Shown piece by piece: positions 51,905 through 60,757 of a stretch of 64,000 nucleotides of DNA (position 1 is its first letter; each line of letters begins with the position of its first letter). The notes under the pieces were generated by a model, which was not told where the DNA came from, did not search any database, and saw only the letters and a program-made list of their open reading frames with translations. Source of the DNA: an uncultured Formosa sp. (GTDB taxonomy: Bacteria > Bacteroidota > Bacteroidia > Flavobacteriales > Flavobacteriaceae); assembly GCA_913052445.1 (NCBI GenBank), contig CAJXDP010000003.1, positions 1 through 64,000 on the forward strand, in the 5' to 3' direction. The translations under genes and the position numbers were made by a program.

Positions 51905-52618
51905 TTATATATTTATTTTAGAACTACACTCTGACCATAATGGGTCATTTGGAGTAGGTGCAATAATTGATATTTTTTGTTTACTTACTGGGTGAGTAAA
52001 TGATATTTTTTGAGCATGTAGGTGAATACTTCCATCGTGATTACTGCGATCAAATCCATATTTTAAATCACCTTTAATAGGACTACCTATAAAAGATAAC
52101 TGACTTCTAATCTGGTGATGTCTACCGGTTTCTAATTTAACTTCAAGCAAGTGGTATCTATCCATGCTATGTATCAATTTATAATGTAAAATAGCCTTTT
52201 TACTTTTATCAATTTGATTAGGGTAAGCTGTTGACTTATTATTTTTAGGGTTCTTTTTTAACCAATTTATAAGGCTACCTTTTAGATCATTAGGTTTAGT
52301 TTTTACAATAGCCCAATAGGTTTTATTTATTTCTTTATTAAAAAAAAGTGCATTCATTCTAGTGAGTGCTTTGGATGTTTTTGCAAATACTACAACTCCT
52401 GTAGTTGGGCGATCTAATCGGTGAGTGACTCCCAGAAATACAGCCCCGGGCTTATTATATTTCTTTTTTATGTAGTTTTTAACAACATCACTCAGGGGTG
52501 TGTCTTTAGTTTTATCTCCCTGGACAATGTCTCCAGATCGTTTATTGATTATTATGATATGATTATCTTCATGAAGAACGTTAAGGTTCTCTGGATTGGA
52601 AACAATCTTATTTCCCAT
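51905..52618 (-). CDS. RluA-family RNA pseudouridine synthase
   Basis: About 237 residues start at the ATG at 52618, one base after the panB stop; starts 5 and 15 codons earlier would overlap panB. LHEDNHIIIINKRSGDIVQG and the catalytic HRLDRPTTGVVVFAKTSK (Asp in RLD) are diagnostic. GRHHQIRSQL follows later. There is no S4 domain, so it belongs to the short RluA/TruC-like class. The target uridine cannot be told. It lies between panB and an aldehyde dehydrogenase gene. Confidence 0.93.
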   Translation of the reverse strand: MGNKIVSNPENLNVLHEDNHIIIINKRSGDIVQGDKTKDTPLSDVVKNYIKKKYNKPGAVFLGVTHRLDRPTTGVVVFAKTSKALTRMNALFFNKEINKTYWAIVKTKPNDLKGSLINWLKKNPKNNKSTAYPNQIDKSKKAILHYKLIHSMDRYHLLEVKLETGRHHQIRSQLSFIGSPIKGDLKYGFDRSNHDGSIHLHAQKISFTHPVSKQKISIIAPTPNDPLWSECSSKINI

Positions 52619-52619
52619 T

Positions 52620-53438
52620 TTAGTACTGTTCATTTTCGTTAGGAAATTCAGAAGATTTGACATCGCTTATATATTCTGATATAGCTGATGTCATTTTTTC
52701 GTGTAGACTCATATATCGGCGTAAAAAACGAGGATGAAACTCTTGTGTCATTCCTAACATATCATGAAGCACAAGTACTTGACCATCAACTCCGCCACCA
52801 GCGCCTATACCAATAACAGGAATACTAATACTTTCAGCAACTCTTTGAGCCAAAGACGCAGGTATTTTTTCAAGAACTAATGCGAAGCATCCTAGACGTT
52901 CTAAAAGTTTTGCGTCTTCAATAAGCCGAATCGCTTCTTCTTCTTCTTTTGCCCTGACAGTGTAGGTGCCGAATTTGTAAATTGATTGTGGAGTCAATCC
53001 TAAGTGTCCCATTACTGGAATACCAGCATTTAATATTTTTTTAATTGAGTCTTTAATTTCCTTGCCACCTTCTAACTTAACCGCATGTCCGCCACTTTCT
53101 TTCATAATACGAATTGCAGAACGTAGTGCCTCTTTTGAATCACTCTGGTAAGTTCCAAAAGGCAGGTCAACCACGACAAGTGCTCTATCAATGGCTCTTA
53201 CTACTGATGATGCATGGTAAATCATTTGATCTAAAGTGATCGGCAATGTAGTTTCGTGCCCAGCCATGACGTTACTGGCAGAATCTCCAACAAGAATAAC
53301 ATCAACTCCAGCACCATCAACTATTTTAGCCATTGTGTAGTCATAAGCTGTGAGCATAGATATTTTCTCACCTAATGACTTCATTTCGATTAACGATTTG
53401 ACAGTAATTCGTTTGTATTCTTTTTTTAATGCTGACAT
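52620..53438 (-). CDS. panB: 3-methyl-2-oxobutanoate hydroxymethyltransferase
   Basis: PanB makes ketopantoate from 2-oxoisovalerate and 5,10-methylene-THF for pantothenate and CoA. The 272-residue length is normal. [40 protein letters not shown] (metal-binding Asp), [14 protein letters not shown] and [16 protein letters not shown] are the family motifs. It is the first gene of a panB-rluA-aldehyde dehydrogenase unit on the minus strand, divergent from dnaK. Confidence 0.97.
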   Translation of the reverse strand: MSALKKEYKRITVKSLIEMKSLGEKISMLTAYDYTMAKIVDGAGVDVILVGDSASNVMAGHETTLPITLDQMIYHASSVVRAIDRALVVVDLPFGTYQSDSKEALRSAIRIMKESGGHAVKLEGGKEIKDSIKKILNAGIPVMGHLGLTPQSIYKFGTYTVRAKEEEEAIRLIEDAKLLERLGCFALVLEKIPASLAQRVAESISIPVIGIGAGGGVDGQVLVLHDMLGMTQEFHPRFLRRYMSLHEKMTSAISEYISDVKSSEFPNENEQY

Positions 53439-53490
53439 ATTGCGTTTTTGTTATAGTAGTCTGTAAAAGTAATGAAAAAGTAATTTAAAA

Positions 53491-53511
53491 AATATGACAG
53501 CTTGTCATATT
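53491..53511. promoter_or_regulatory. Palindrome upstream of dnaK
   Basis: AATATGACA and TGTCATATT are perfect 9-base arms around GCT, 72 bases before the dnaK start and 52 bases before the divergent panB start. The TGACA/TGTCA core looks like a repressor site for a heat-shock regulator; it is not the CIRCE element (TTAGCACTC-N9-GAGTGCTAA). It could act on either gene. Confidence 0.5.
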
Positions 53512-53583
53512 TTATTGCATGGCATAATCATTGTCAATGGTTAGTTGTGAAATTAAAAATTCAATTTAAACAATAAATATATT

Positions 53584-55482
53584 ATGAGTAAAATAATTGG
53601 AATCGATTTAGGAACTACAAACTCATGTGTTTCAGTAATGGAAGGTAATGAGCCAGTAGTAATTACTAACGCTGAAGGACGTCGTACGACACCTTCAGTA
53701 ATCGCCTTTATTGAAGGTGGAGAAATTAAGGTAGGGGATCCTGCAAAACGTCAGGCAGTAACTAACCCAACAAAAACAGTTTATTCAATTAAGCGTTTTA
53801 TGGGAAATCAATTTTCTGACTCAAAACAAGAAATAGGACGTGTACCTTATAAAGTGGTTAAAGGAGATAATAATACACCACGAGTTGATATTGATGGTCG
53901 TTTGTATACTCCTCAAGAGTTGTCTGCAATGGTTCTTCAGAAAATGAAAAAAACAGCTGAAGAGTTTTTAGATCAAGAAGTGACGGAAGCTGTAATTACA
54001 GTTCCAGCTTATTTCAATGATGCACAACGACAAGCAACCAAAGAAGCGGGTGAGATCGCAGGACTTAAAGTAAGGCGTATCATAAATGAACCAACTGCAG
54101 CTGCTCTCGCTTATGGAATGGATAAAAAAGGTAAAGACCAAACAATTGTTGTTTTTGATTTTGGTGGAGGAACGCATGATGTTTCTGTATTAGAATTAGG
54201 TGATGGTGTATTTGAGGTTCTAGCAACCGATGGAGACACTCACTTAGGAGGTGATGATGTTGATGAAAAAATCATTAACTGGTTGGCTGAAGAATTCATG
54301 GCTGAAGAAAATTTAGACTTGAGAAAAGATCCTATGGCGCTTCAGCGTTTAAAGGAAGCTGCCGAAAAAGCTAAAATTGAGTTATCGTCTTCTGCACAAA
54401 CAGAAATCAATTTACCTTACGTAACGGCGACATCTAGTGGCCCAAAACACTTGGTTCGTTCACTTTCAAAAGCTAAGTTTGAGCAATTAATTGCTGATCT
54501 AGTAAAAAGAACCATTAAGCCATGCCAAACTGCTTTGAAAGCGGCAGGCTTATCTACAAGTGATATTGATGAAATTATATTGGTAGGAGGTTCAACTCGA
54601 ATACCTGCAGTTCAAGAAGCAGTAGAGAAGTTTTTTGGAAAGAAGCCAAATAAAGGAGTAAATCCTGATGAGGTTGTAGCAGTAGGAGCTGCAATTCAGG
54701 GTGGTGTTTTGACTGGTGATGTGAAAGATGTACTATTATTAGATGTCACCCCTTTATCTCTAGGAATTGAAACTATGGGTAATGTTTTAACGAAATTGAT
54801 AGAGTCTAATACAACTATTCCAACAAAAAAGTCTCAAGTTTTCTCTACAGCTGCTGATAATCAGCCTTCAGTTGAAATTCATGTTCTTCAAGGAGAGCGT
54901 GCAATGGCAGCTGATAATAAAACTATTGGGCGTTTCCATCTAGATGGTTTGCCACCAGCACAACGAGGAGTGCCTCAAATTGAAGTGACCTTTGATATTG
55001 ATGCCAATGGAATTATTAAAGTTTCTGCAACGGACAAAGCTACAAACAAATCTCAAGATATTCGTATCGAGGCATCTTCTGGATTAACCGAAGAAGAAAT
55101 CCAAAAAATGAAGCAAGATGCAGAAGCTAATGCGGATGCGGATGCTAAAGCAAAAGAAACGGCAGATAAGTTAAATGCTGCGGACGGTATGATTTTTCAA
55201 ACTGAGAATCAGTTGAAAGAGTTTGGAGATAAATTATCGGATGATAAAAAACAGCCAATTGAAGCTGCTTTAGTAGAATTAAAAAAGGCTTACGAAACAA
55301 AAGATATTGAGGTTATCGATCCTGCTTTAGAGAAAATTAATGAAGCATGGAAAGTTGCTAGTGAGGAAATGTATAAGGCACAGCAAGATGCGCAAGGTGC
55401 AGCCCCAGAAGGTGCTCCGGATACATCAGCTTCTCAAGAAGACAATGTTGAAGATGTTGATTTCGAAGAAGTAAAGGAATAA
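53584..55482 (+). CDS. dnaK: Chaperone DnaK (Hsp70)
   Basis: This 632-residue Hsp70 has the ATPase phosphate loop [47 protein letters not shown] and [10 protein letters not shown]. The substrate-binding domain contains [15 protein letters not shown]. The C-terminal tail ends DVDFEEVKE, close to the usual EEVKE/EEVKD. It refolds proteins with DnaJ and GrpE, whose genes are not here. It is monocistronic with its own operator-like palindrome and a shared terminator. Confidence 0.98.
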   Translation: MSKIIGIDLGTTNSCVSVMEGNEPVVITNAEGRRTTPSVIAFIEGGEIKVGDPAKRQAVTNPTKTVYSIKRFMGNQFSDSKQEIGRVPYKVVKGDNNTPRVDIDGRLYTPQELSAMVLQKMKKTAEEFLDQEVTEAVITVPAYFNDAQRQATKEAGEIAGLKVRRIINEPTAAALAYGMDKKGKDQTIVVFDFGGGTHDVSVLELGDGVFEVLATDGDTHLGGDDVDEKIINWLAEEFMAEENLDLRKDPMALQRLKEAAEKAKIELSSSAQTEINLPYVTATSSGPKHLVRSLSKAKFEQLIADLVKRTIKPCQTALKAAGLSTSDIDEIILVGGSTRIPAVQEAVEKFFGKKPNKGVNPDEVVAVGAAIQGGVLTGDVKDVLLLDVTPLSLGIETMGNVLTKLIESNTTIPTKKSQVFSTAADNQPSVEIHVLQGERAMAADNKTIGRFHLDGLPPAQRGVPQIEVTFDIDANGIIKVSATDKATNKSQDIRIEASSGLTEEEIQKMKQDAEANADADAKAKETADKLNAADGMIFQTENQLKEFGDKLSDDKKQPIEAALVELKKAYETKDIEVIDPALEKINEAWKVASEEMYKAQQDAQGAAPEGAPDTSASQEDNVEDVDFEEVKE

Positions 55483-55506
55483 GTTAGTTTTGTTTATTAA
55501 AAAAAA

Positions 55507-55539
55507 AGCACGATCATTTATGATTGTGCTTTTTTTTTG
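55507..55539. terminator. Bidirectional terminator of dnaK and blh
   Basis: AGCACGATCA (55507-55516) pairs with TGATTGTGCT (55521-55530, one G-T pair), flanked by an A tract before and a T tract after. On the minus strand the last codons and the stop of blh lie inside the hairpin, so it ends both convergent genes. Confidence 0.9.
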
Positions 55540-56413
55540 AAAACATTTTAACCATAACAAATGCATGAGGGAATGTAACTGCCGCTATAAATGCAAAGAA
55601 AAGTGAATAGAAGTGTTTATCTCCGCTAAAAATAGTATATAAACCGACCATACCAATTAAAGAAATGATCCAATAAGGTGCTGCAGATTTGCAGTATTTT
55701 AAAACGGATTCTAATTTAAAGTCACCATATACAAATTTAATTTGTTCTGATAGTGAAGGGATGCTGTGCCACACTATAAAATATATTGTAAACCCCCATA
55801 TAAGAGTGGATGAGCTAAATATAATAGTAAGAACTACCAAAGAGAATAGCTCTGTAAGTGCCATTTCTGTAGACATTCGATTGTAGTATAGCTCAATAAT
55901 AAGTGCGATTCCAGTGTATATACCAAGTGTAGCTAGTATGGGTAAAGTATGTAAATTTACTAATTGGCGTCCGGTAATTTCAAAAATAATCGATTTAACT
56001 CCGGTGTCGTTAAAAGCAAATAATAAAAATAAAATTAACATTCCATAACAAAAATAAAAAGTTGACTTAGTTAGGGGGTTAGATTTTGTAAAACTATGTT
56101 CCCAATGTTGTTCTCCAAAATGATAGGCGCTAAATAAAACAAATAGTAATAGAGCCAAAGTAGGTGCCCAATAAAATATTAGAATAGCCAAAGAGACTAT
56201 TAAAAGGTAAGCTGTCAGCACACTTAGTTTTGAGTAATATTTTGACTTTTCTAAAATCTTATCTATAATTAACAAATCATTTGATCCGTGAATCATACCA
56301 AAAGTAAAAATTAAAATAAAACCAAAAACAAGTTCAAAACTTTCAGGAACATGGGTTGTGATCCATAATCCTAAGAAGCTGGTTACGATTGAGAATCTAA
56401 AAATATTACTCAT
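55514..56413 (-). CDS. blh: Beta-carotene 15,15'-dioxygenase (Brp/Blh family)
   Basis: Blh cleaves beta-carotene into two retinal molecules, the chromophore of the neighbouring proteorhodopsin. This 299-residue membrane protein has about eight hydrophobic segments. The conserved His clusters of the family are visible: MIHGSNDLLII, YHFGEQHWEH, IVWHSIPSLS and FPHAFVMVKM, which would bind iron. It is divergently transcribed from the rhodopsin gene with 106 bases between. The final residues KHNHK are encoded inside the shared terminator hairpin. The carotenoid pathway genes are not in this window. Confidence 0.95.
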   Translation of the reverse strand: MSNIFRFSIVTSFLGLWITTHVPESFELVFGFILIFTFGMIHGSNDLLIIDKILEKSKYYSKLSVLTAYLLIVSLAILIFYWAPTLALLLFVLFSAYHFGEQHWEHSFTKSNPLTKSTFYFCYGMLILFLLFAFNDTGVKSIIFEITGRQLVNLHTLPILATLGIYTGIALIIELYYNRMSTEMALTELFSLVVLTIIFSSSTLIWGFTIYFIVWHSIPSLSEQIKFVYGDFKLESVLKYCKSAAPYWIISLIGMVGLYTIFSGDKHFYSLFFAFIAAVTFPHAFVMVKMFSKKKHNHK

Positions 56414-56483
56414 AAAATAGTGTTAAAATGCAAACATACTGCCATAAGTTTAGATATTACTCAGCTTAAGTTATTTTTTTTTA

Positions 56484-56501
56484 TATATTTGTTTAAACAA
56501 A
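56484..56501 (+). promoter_or_regulatory. Proteorhodopsin promoter -7 element with overlapping palindrome
   Basis: TATATTTG (56484-56491) is a full TAnnTTTG match 28 bases before the start codon. It overlaps the perfect 14-base palindrome TTTGTTTAAACAAA (56488-56501), which would cover the transcript start near 56498. No -33 TTTG is visible at the usual spacing, so activation may be needed. Confidence 0.55.
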
Positions 56502-56519
56502 CTAACAAAATTTAAAAAA

Positions 56520-57245
56520 ATGACAAACTTATTTTTACCTTTAGTTACTGACGTTTCAGGTAACGTCAACGATCCAGTAAACTTTACATTCTTCATTGGA
56601 TGTATGGCTATGATGGCAGCTTCTGCCTTTTTCTTTTTATCATTAAATCAATTTGACAAAAAATGGAGAACTTCTGTTTTAGTATCTGGTTTAATTACAT
56701 TTATCGCAGCAGTTCACTACTGGTACATGCGTGACGCAGCCATGGCTGGAGAACTTTCTAACGTAACTGCTTTCCGTTATGTAGATTGGATTCTTACAGT
56801 TCCATTAATGTGTGTTGAATTTTACTTAATACTTAAAGTAGCTGGAGCTACTAAGCAATTAATGTGGAAATTAATCGCTTTATCAACTGTTATGCTTGTA
56901 TTTGGTTACTTAGGTGAATCTGGTGGTAATGCAGTTCTTATGGGAACTATTTCTGGTCTTGCATATTTTGCAATTGCTTACATGATTTGGTTCGGTGAAG
57001 CTAAAAAACTTGCAACTGAAGCAGGTGGAGATGTTTTACAAGCTCACAAATATCTATGTTGGTTCGTACTTGTTGGTTGGGCTATTTATCCATTAGGATA
57101 CATGGACGGAACTACAGGATGGTATGATGCATTACCTACTGAAGGTTTATTAGATATCAACGTTTGGTACAACATTGCTGATGCAATTAACAAAATTGGA
57201 TTTGGTTTAGTTGTTTATGCTTTAGCTGTTAAGAAAACAGCTTAA
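56520..57245 (+). CDS. Proteorhodopsin (light-driven proton pump, green-absorbing type)
   Basis: This seven-helix retinal protein of 241 residues has helix C VDWILTVPLMCVEFY. Asp89 is the proton acceptor, Thr93 the middle motif residue and Glu100 the donor (DTE, the proton-pump signature). His66 matches the His that partners the acceptor. The retinal Schiff-base Lys is K225 in DAINKIGF. The spectral tuning position is Met97 (GPR position 105), typical of flavobacterial green-absorbing pumps. It would export protons under light to support ATP synthesis or transport. It is paired with blh and has its own terminator. Confidence 0.98.
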   Translation: MTNLFLPLVTDVSGNVNDPVNFTFFIGCMAMMAASAFFFLSLNQFDKKWRTSVLVSGLITFIAAVHYWYMRDAAMAGELSNVTAFRYVDWILTVPLMCVEFYLILKVAGATKQLMWKLIALSTVMLVFGYLGESGGNAVLMGTISGLAYFAIAYMIWFGEAKKLATEAGGDVLQAHKYLCWFVLVGWAIYPLGYMDGTTGWYDALPTEGLLDINVWYNIADAINKIGFGLVVYALAVKKTA

Positions 57246-57271
57246 GTTACTCAAACTTATAATTACAAATT

Positions 57272-57301
57272 AGCGCAACCTTATGGTTGCGCTTTTTTTT
57301 T
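57272..57301 (+). terminator. Intrinsic terminator of the proteorhodopsin gene
   Basis: AGCGCAACC (57272-57280) pairs perfectly with GGTTGCGCT (57285-57293) around TTAT, followed by a long T run. It should isolate the rhodopsin transcript from the menaquinone genes. Confidence 0.92.
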
Positions 57302-57375
57302 GTATTATTTTAACCTTCACATGGTATTTCATTTCTTAGGCTTTTTTGTAACTTTACACCAACAATTATTTACCC

Positions 57376-57801
57376 ATGAAATTATCCAAAAATGAAATTT
57401 TAAGTAAAGCTAATGCTTCTTGCAAAGATACTTTGATGGAAACACTTCAGATAGATTTTATTGATGCTGGCAACGATTTTGTTATTGCTAAAATGCCTGT
57501 TACTAATAAAGTACATCAGCCTGATGGCGTTTTACACGGCGGTGCTACTGTAGCTCTTGCTGAAACTGTTGGTAGTTTTGCATCTCACATATTTCTTGAT
57601 ACTGATGCGTATTTTATCAGAGGAATAGATATTTCTGCAAAACACGTAAAAAGTGTCAAAGATGGATTTGTGTACGCTAAAGCAACCTTTATTCATATAG
57701 GTAGAACCATGCAGATTTTTAATATTGACGTGACTGATGATCACGGAAATTTAGTGTCCACATGTAAGCTCACAACTGTCTCATTACCAAAAGAGCACTA
57801 A
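57376..57801 (+). CDS. menI: Hotdog-fold thioesterase, probable 1,4-dihydroxy-2-naphthoyl-CoA hydrolase
   Basis: This 141-residue PaaI/YdiI-type thioesterase has HQPDGVLHGGATVALAETVG (about 47-66), with the catalytic Glu in AET and the conserved HGG. The C-terminal GRTMQIFNIDVTDDHG is also typical. As the first gene of a menaquinone cluster it most likely hydrolyses DHNA-CoA to DHNA before MenA. It lies three bases before the isochorismate synthase gene. A different acyl-CoA substrate is possible. Confidence 0.88.
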   Translation: MKLSKNEILSKANASCKDTLMETLQIDFIDAGNDFVIAKMPVTNKVHQPDGVLHGGATVALAETVGSFASHIFLDTDAYFIRGIDISAKHVKSVKDGFVYAKATFIHIGRTMQIFNIDVTDDHGNLVSTCKLTTVSLPKEH

Positions 57802-57804
57802 TAT

Positions 57805-58920
57805 ATGATAACATCCACTGATTTTTTTAATCAAATTGAAGCAGTTTTACATTCAAATCACCCATTTGTTCTGTTTTCAAAACCAGGTCAAACTTCAGTA
57901 AAATCATACATGCAATTGGATTCTGAGTCCTATGCTATTAATGACTTTTCCGAATCAGGATTTGTGTTTGCTCCTTTTGACCATCAAAAAGAGCGCTATT
58001 ATATTCCAACAGACAAATCTTCTTTTATCGAGCTAGAGTCCGCTGAATTTGAAATTAGTCCGCCAACTAATCCTTCAAATAATACTGAAGATTCAAGCCA
58101 TCATTTAGACTTAGTGTACAAAGCAATCAAAGAAATAAAGTCTTCTGAACTGGAAAAAGTGGTGGTTTCTAGCGCATTTCAATTCGAATTAGAAACTTGC
58201 AGTCCAATAGAGACTTTCAAAAATCTATTTCAAAAGTATCCAACGGCCTTTACCTATTGTTGGTTTCACCCAGAAACTGGTTTTTGGCTAGGAGCATCAC
58301 CTGAAATACTTCTTAAGTTAGAAGGTAAATTGGTTTCTACAATGTCACTTGCCGGTACCAAGCCCTATCAAGCTATTAAAGAAATTGAATGGGATGAAAA
58401 AAACCATACTGAACATGCTTTTGTTACAGACTATTTGTTAGATGTTTTAAAAGCCTATTTAGATGGAATAAAACTTATCGGACCTAGAACACTTAGAGCG
58501 GGTCAGTTGCTACATCTCCAAACAATTATAACAGGACGTTTAAAACACTCTAAAGAGGCTTTAAAAGACCTAATTCATGCGTTACATCCAACGCCAGCTG
58601 TCTGTGGAACTTCAAGGACAATGGCTTTAGATTTTATTAATTCCAATGAAACTTACGACCGGGAGTATTACACTGGTTTTTTTGGCGAGTTAAATATTCC
58701 TGAAACTTTTGTGTTTAGAAACTCCAAAAAAAATATTGAAAATAGAGCCTATCAGACGATTAGAAAGTCTACAAATTTGGCAGTCAACTTACGTTGTATG
58801 AAATTAATTAGTTCAACAGCCATTCTTTATAGCGGGGGAGGTATCACAAAAGATTCTATCCCTAAACAAGAATATATTGAGATACTGAATAAAATACAGA
58901 CAGTTAAAAGCATCCTTTAA
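57805..58920 (+). CDS. menF: Isochorismate synthase
   Basis: This enzyme converts chorismate to isochorismate, the entry step of menaquinone synthesis. It has 371 residues. KVVVSSAFQFELE, the active-site WLGASPEILLKLEG and MSLAGTKP, then HPTPAVCGTSR and REYYTGFFGEL are the chorismate-binding family motifs. EntC/DhbC-type siderophore synthases are close relatives, but menD and the other men genes next to it fix the role. The gap to menD is 68 bases. Confidence 0.93.
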   Translation: MITSTDFFNQIEAVLHSNHPFVLFSKPGQTSVKSYMQLDSESYAINDFSESGFVFAPFDHQKERYYIPTDKSSFIELESAEFEISPPTNPSNNTEDSSHHLDLVYKAIKEIKSSELEKVVVSSAFQFELETCSPIETFKNLFQKYPTAFTYCWFHPETGFWLGASPEILLKLEGKLVSTMSLAGTKPYQAIKEIEWDEKNHTEHAFVTDYLLDVLKAYLDGIKLIGPRTLRAGQLLHLQTIITGRLKHSKEALKDLIHALHPTPAVCGTSRTMALDFINSNETYDREYYTGFFGELNIPETFVFRNSKKNIENRAYQTIRKSTNLAVNLRCMKLISSTAILYSGGGITKDSIPKQEYIEILNKIQTVKSIL

Positions 58921-58988
58921 AGCTTTAGGAAATTTTTATTATTTCAATTCAATTTAAACCCTAAAAATTAAATAACTTCGCCTGTAAC

Positions 58989-60668
58989 ATGATACAGTCA
59001 AAACACCCTATAGCTCGGTCGATCATCCAGCGATGCCAGGCTCACAATATTAAACATATTGTGATTTCTCCCGGCAGTCGAAACGCACCATTGACTATAG
59101 GTTTTACAGCAAATGACTTTTTTGAATGTTACAGTATTGTTGATGAGCGTTCTGCCGGGTTTTTTGCTCTAGGCATTTCCCAACAATCTCTAGAACCAGT
59201 TGCTTTGGTCTGCACATCTGGAAGTGCGTTAGTTAATTATTATCCTGCTGTTGTAGAAGCCTTTTATAGTCGAATTCCCCTGGTAGTTATATCTGCAGAT
59301 CGCCCAAATCATTTAATCAATATAGGGGACGGTCAAACTATTACACAGCCCCACGTATTTGGATCTCATATTTTATATGAAGCCAATTTAAAAGAAGATT
59401 TAAAAAAATCATTTATCAAATCTTTTAAACGTAACAATTCAATTATTACTAAAGCCATTGAAGTTGCTAACACATCTAAAGGTCCAGTACATATTAATGC
59501 TCCATTTTCGGAACCTCTATATGAAACTATTGAGGTTCTTAAAAACGATACAGACGACAACTTAAGTCACTCAATAGTACCCTCGATATCACTCCCTAAA
59601 TCTATTATTAAAAGGTGGCATTCTTCAAAAAAGAAAATGATTTTAGTAGGAGTAAATCAACCTGAAAGTATTAGACAACTTTACTTAGATTTAATTGGAG
59701 AAGATTCCTCTATTGTCGTCCTTACAGAAACAACGTCTAATTTACATCACTCTAATTTTTTCTCTAGTATTGATCAGTTAATCACTCCTTTAGATGCGAC
59801 TGATTTTGAAGCGCTCCAGCCTGAAATACTATTAACTTTTGGTGGGATGGTGGTCTCCAAGAGAATTAAAACTTTTTTAAGATCCTATGCGCCTAAATAT
59901 CATTGGCATATAGATCCGGTACAAGCTAATAATACTTTTTTTTGCTTAACTAAGCACTATAAATGTACAGCAAACACCTTTTTAGAACATCTTTTAAATA
60001 CGAATACTCTTTCAATTGATAGTGCATATTTCAAAACTTTGAATGAGATTAAGAAAAGACGGTTAGATAAGCATAAGGACTATATGAAATCGATTCCGTT
60101 TAGTGATTTTAAAGCTTTTGAAAGTATCTTGAAACACATTCCAGCCAATTCGATGGTTCAGTCAAGCAACAGTTCTACTATACGTTACCTGCAGTTATTT
60201 GATCTAAAAACGTCTCTTACTATTTTTTGTAACCGTGGGACTAGTGGGATAGATGGTTCAACAAGTACCGCTGTAGGTGCTTCTTGTGTTTCTGAAAAAC
60301 CTACCGTACTTATTACTGGAGATTTGAGTTTTTTTTACGACAGTAATGCCCTTTGGAATAACTACATTCCGTCCAGTTTTCGCATAATAATTATTAACAA
60401 CAGAGGTGGTGGCATTTTCAGAATTCTTCCGGGAAATAAAAATTCTGAAAACTTTACAACCTTTTTTGAAACTAATCATTCACTTACGGCAAAATCAATT
60501 TCAGAACATTTTAATTTTGACTACATGTCTGCAAGTTCAACAGAGGAATTAGATACAAAATGGAAAAAATTCTATAGCTTGAGTACTAGACCAAAGATTA
60601 TAGAAGTTTTTACGCCATCTACAGAAAATGATAGAATACTGTTATCTTACTTTGACTTTATTAAATAA
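58989..60668 (+). CDS. menD: 2-succinyl-5-enolpyruvyl-6-hydroxy-3-cyclohexene-1-carboxylate synthase
   Basis: MenD is a thiamin-diphosphate enzyme that joins isochorismate and 2-oxoglutarate. The 559-residue length is normal. HIVISPGSRNAPLTIGF near the start, VDERSAGFFALGIS with the ThDP-activating Glu, RGTSGIDGSTSTAVGAS and the ThDP/Mg motif GDLSFFYDSNALWN...NNRGGGIF are diagnostic. It is the third gene of the cluster. There is no menH (SHCHC synthase) gene next to it. Confidence 0.96.
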   Translation: MIQSKHPIARSIIQRCQAHNIKHIVISPGSRNAPLTIGFTANDFFECYSIVDERSAGFFALGISQQSLEPVALVCTSGSALVNYYPAVVEAFYSRIPLVVISADRPNHLINIGDGQTITQPHVFGSHILYEANLKEDLKKSFIKSFKRNNSIITKAIEVANTSKGPVHINAPFSEPLYETIEVLKNDTDDNLSHSIVPSISLPKSIIKRWHSSKKKMILVGVNQPESIRQLYLDLIGEDSSIVVLTETTSNLHHSNFFSSIDQLITPLDATDFEALQPEILLTFGGMVVSKRIKTFLRSYAPKYHWHIDPVQANNTFFCLTKHYKCTANTFLEHLLNTNTLSIDSAYFKTLNEIKKRRLDKHKDYMKSIPFSDFKAFESILKHIPANSMVQSSNSSTIRYLQLFDLKTSLTIFCNRGTSGIDGSTSTAVGASCVSEKPTVLITGDLSFFYDSNALWNNYIPSSFRIIIINNRGGGIFRILPGNKNSENFTTFFETNHSLTAKSISEHFNFDYMSASSTEELDTKWKKFYSLSTRPKIIEVFTPSTENDRILLSYFDFIK

Positions 60669-60745
60669 TATTTTTTTTCAATTATTCAATTCTTAAGCCT
60701 TGCAATTTGTTGTGTTGCTTTTTTATTTTCTCACTTGATTATCAT

Positions 60746-60753
60746 TATCTTTG
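60746..60753 (+). promoter_or_regulatory. -7 element directly before cvfB
   Basis: TATCTTTG is a full TAnnTTTG match ending only five bases before the cvfB ATG. If used, transcription would start at or next to the start codon and the mRNA would be almost leaderless. It suggests that cvfB-menB-menA-menC can be expressed separately from menD. Confidence 0.4.
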
Positions 60754-60757
60754 TGAA

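Noticed and set aside
53515..53549. dnaK promoter as TTG plus TAGTTGTG
   Set aside because: The spacing is about 24 bases and the -7 element has a mismatch, so I did not list it as a promoter.
56488..56501. The rhodopsin palindrome as a terminator of an upstream gene
   Set aside because: It has no stable GC stem and no T-tract, and both flanking genes point away from it.
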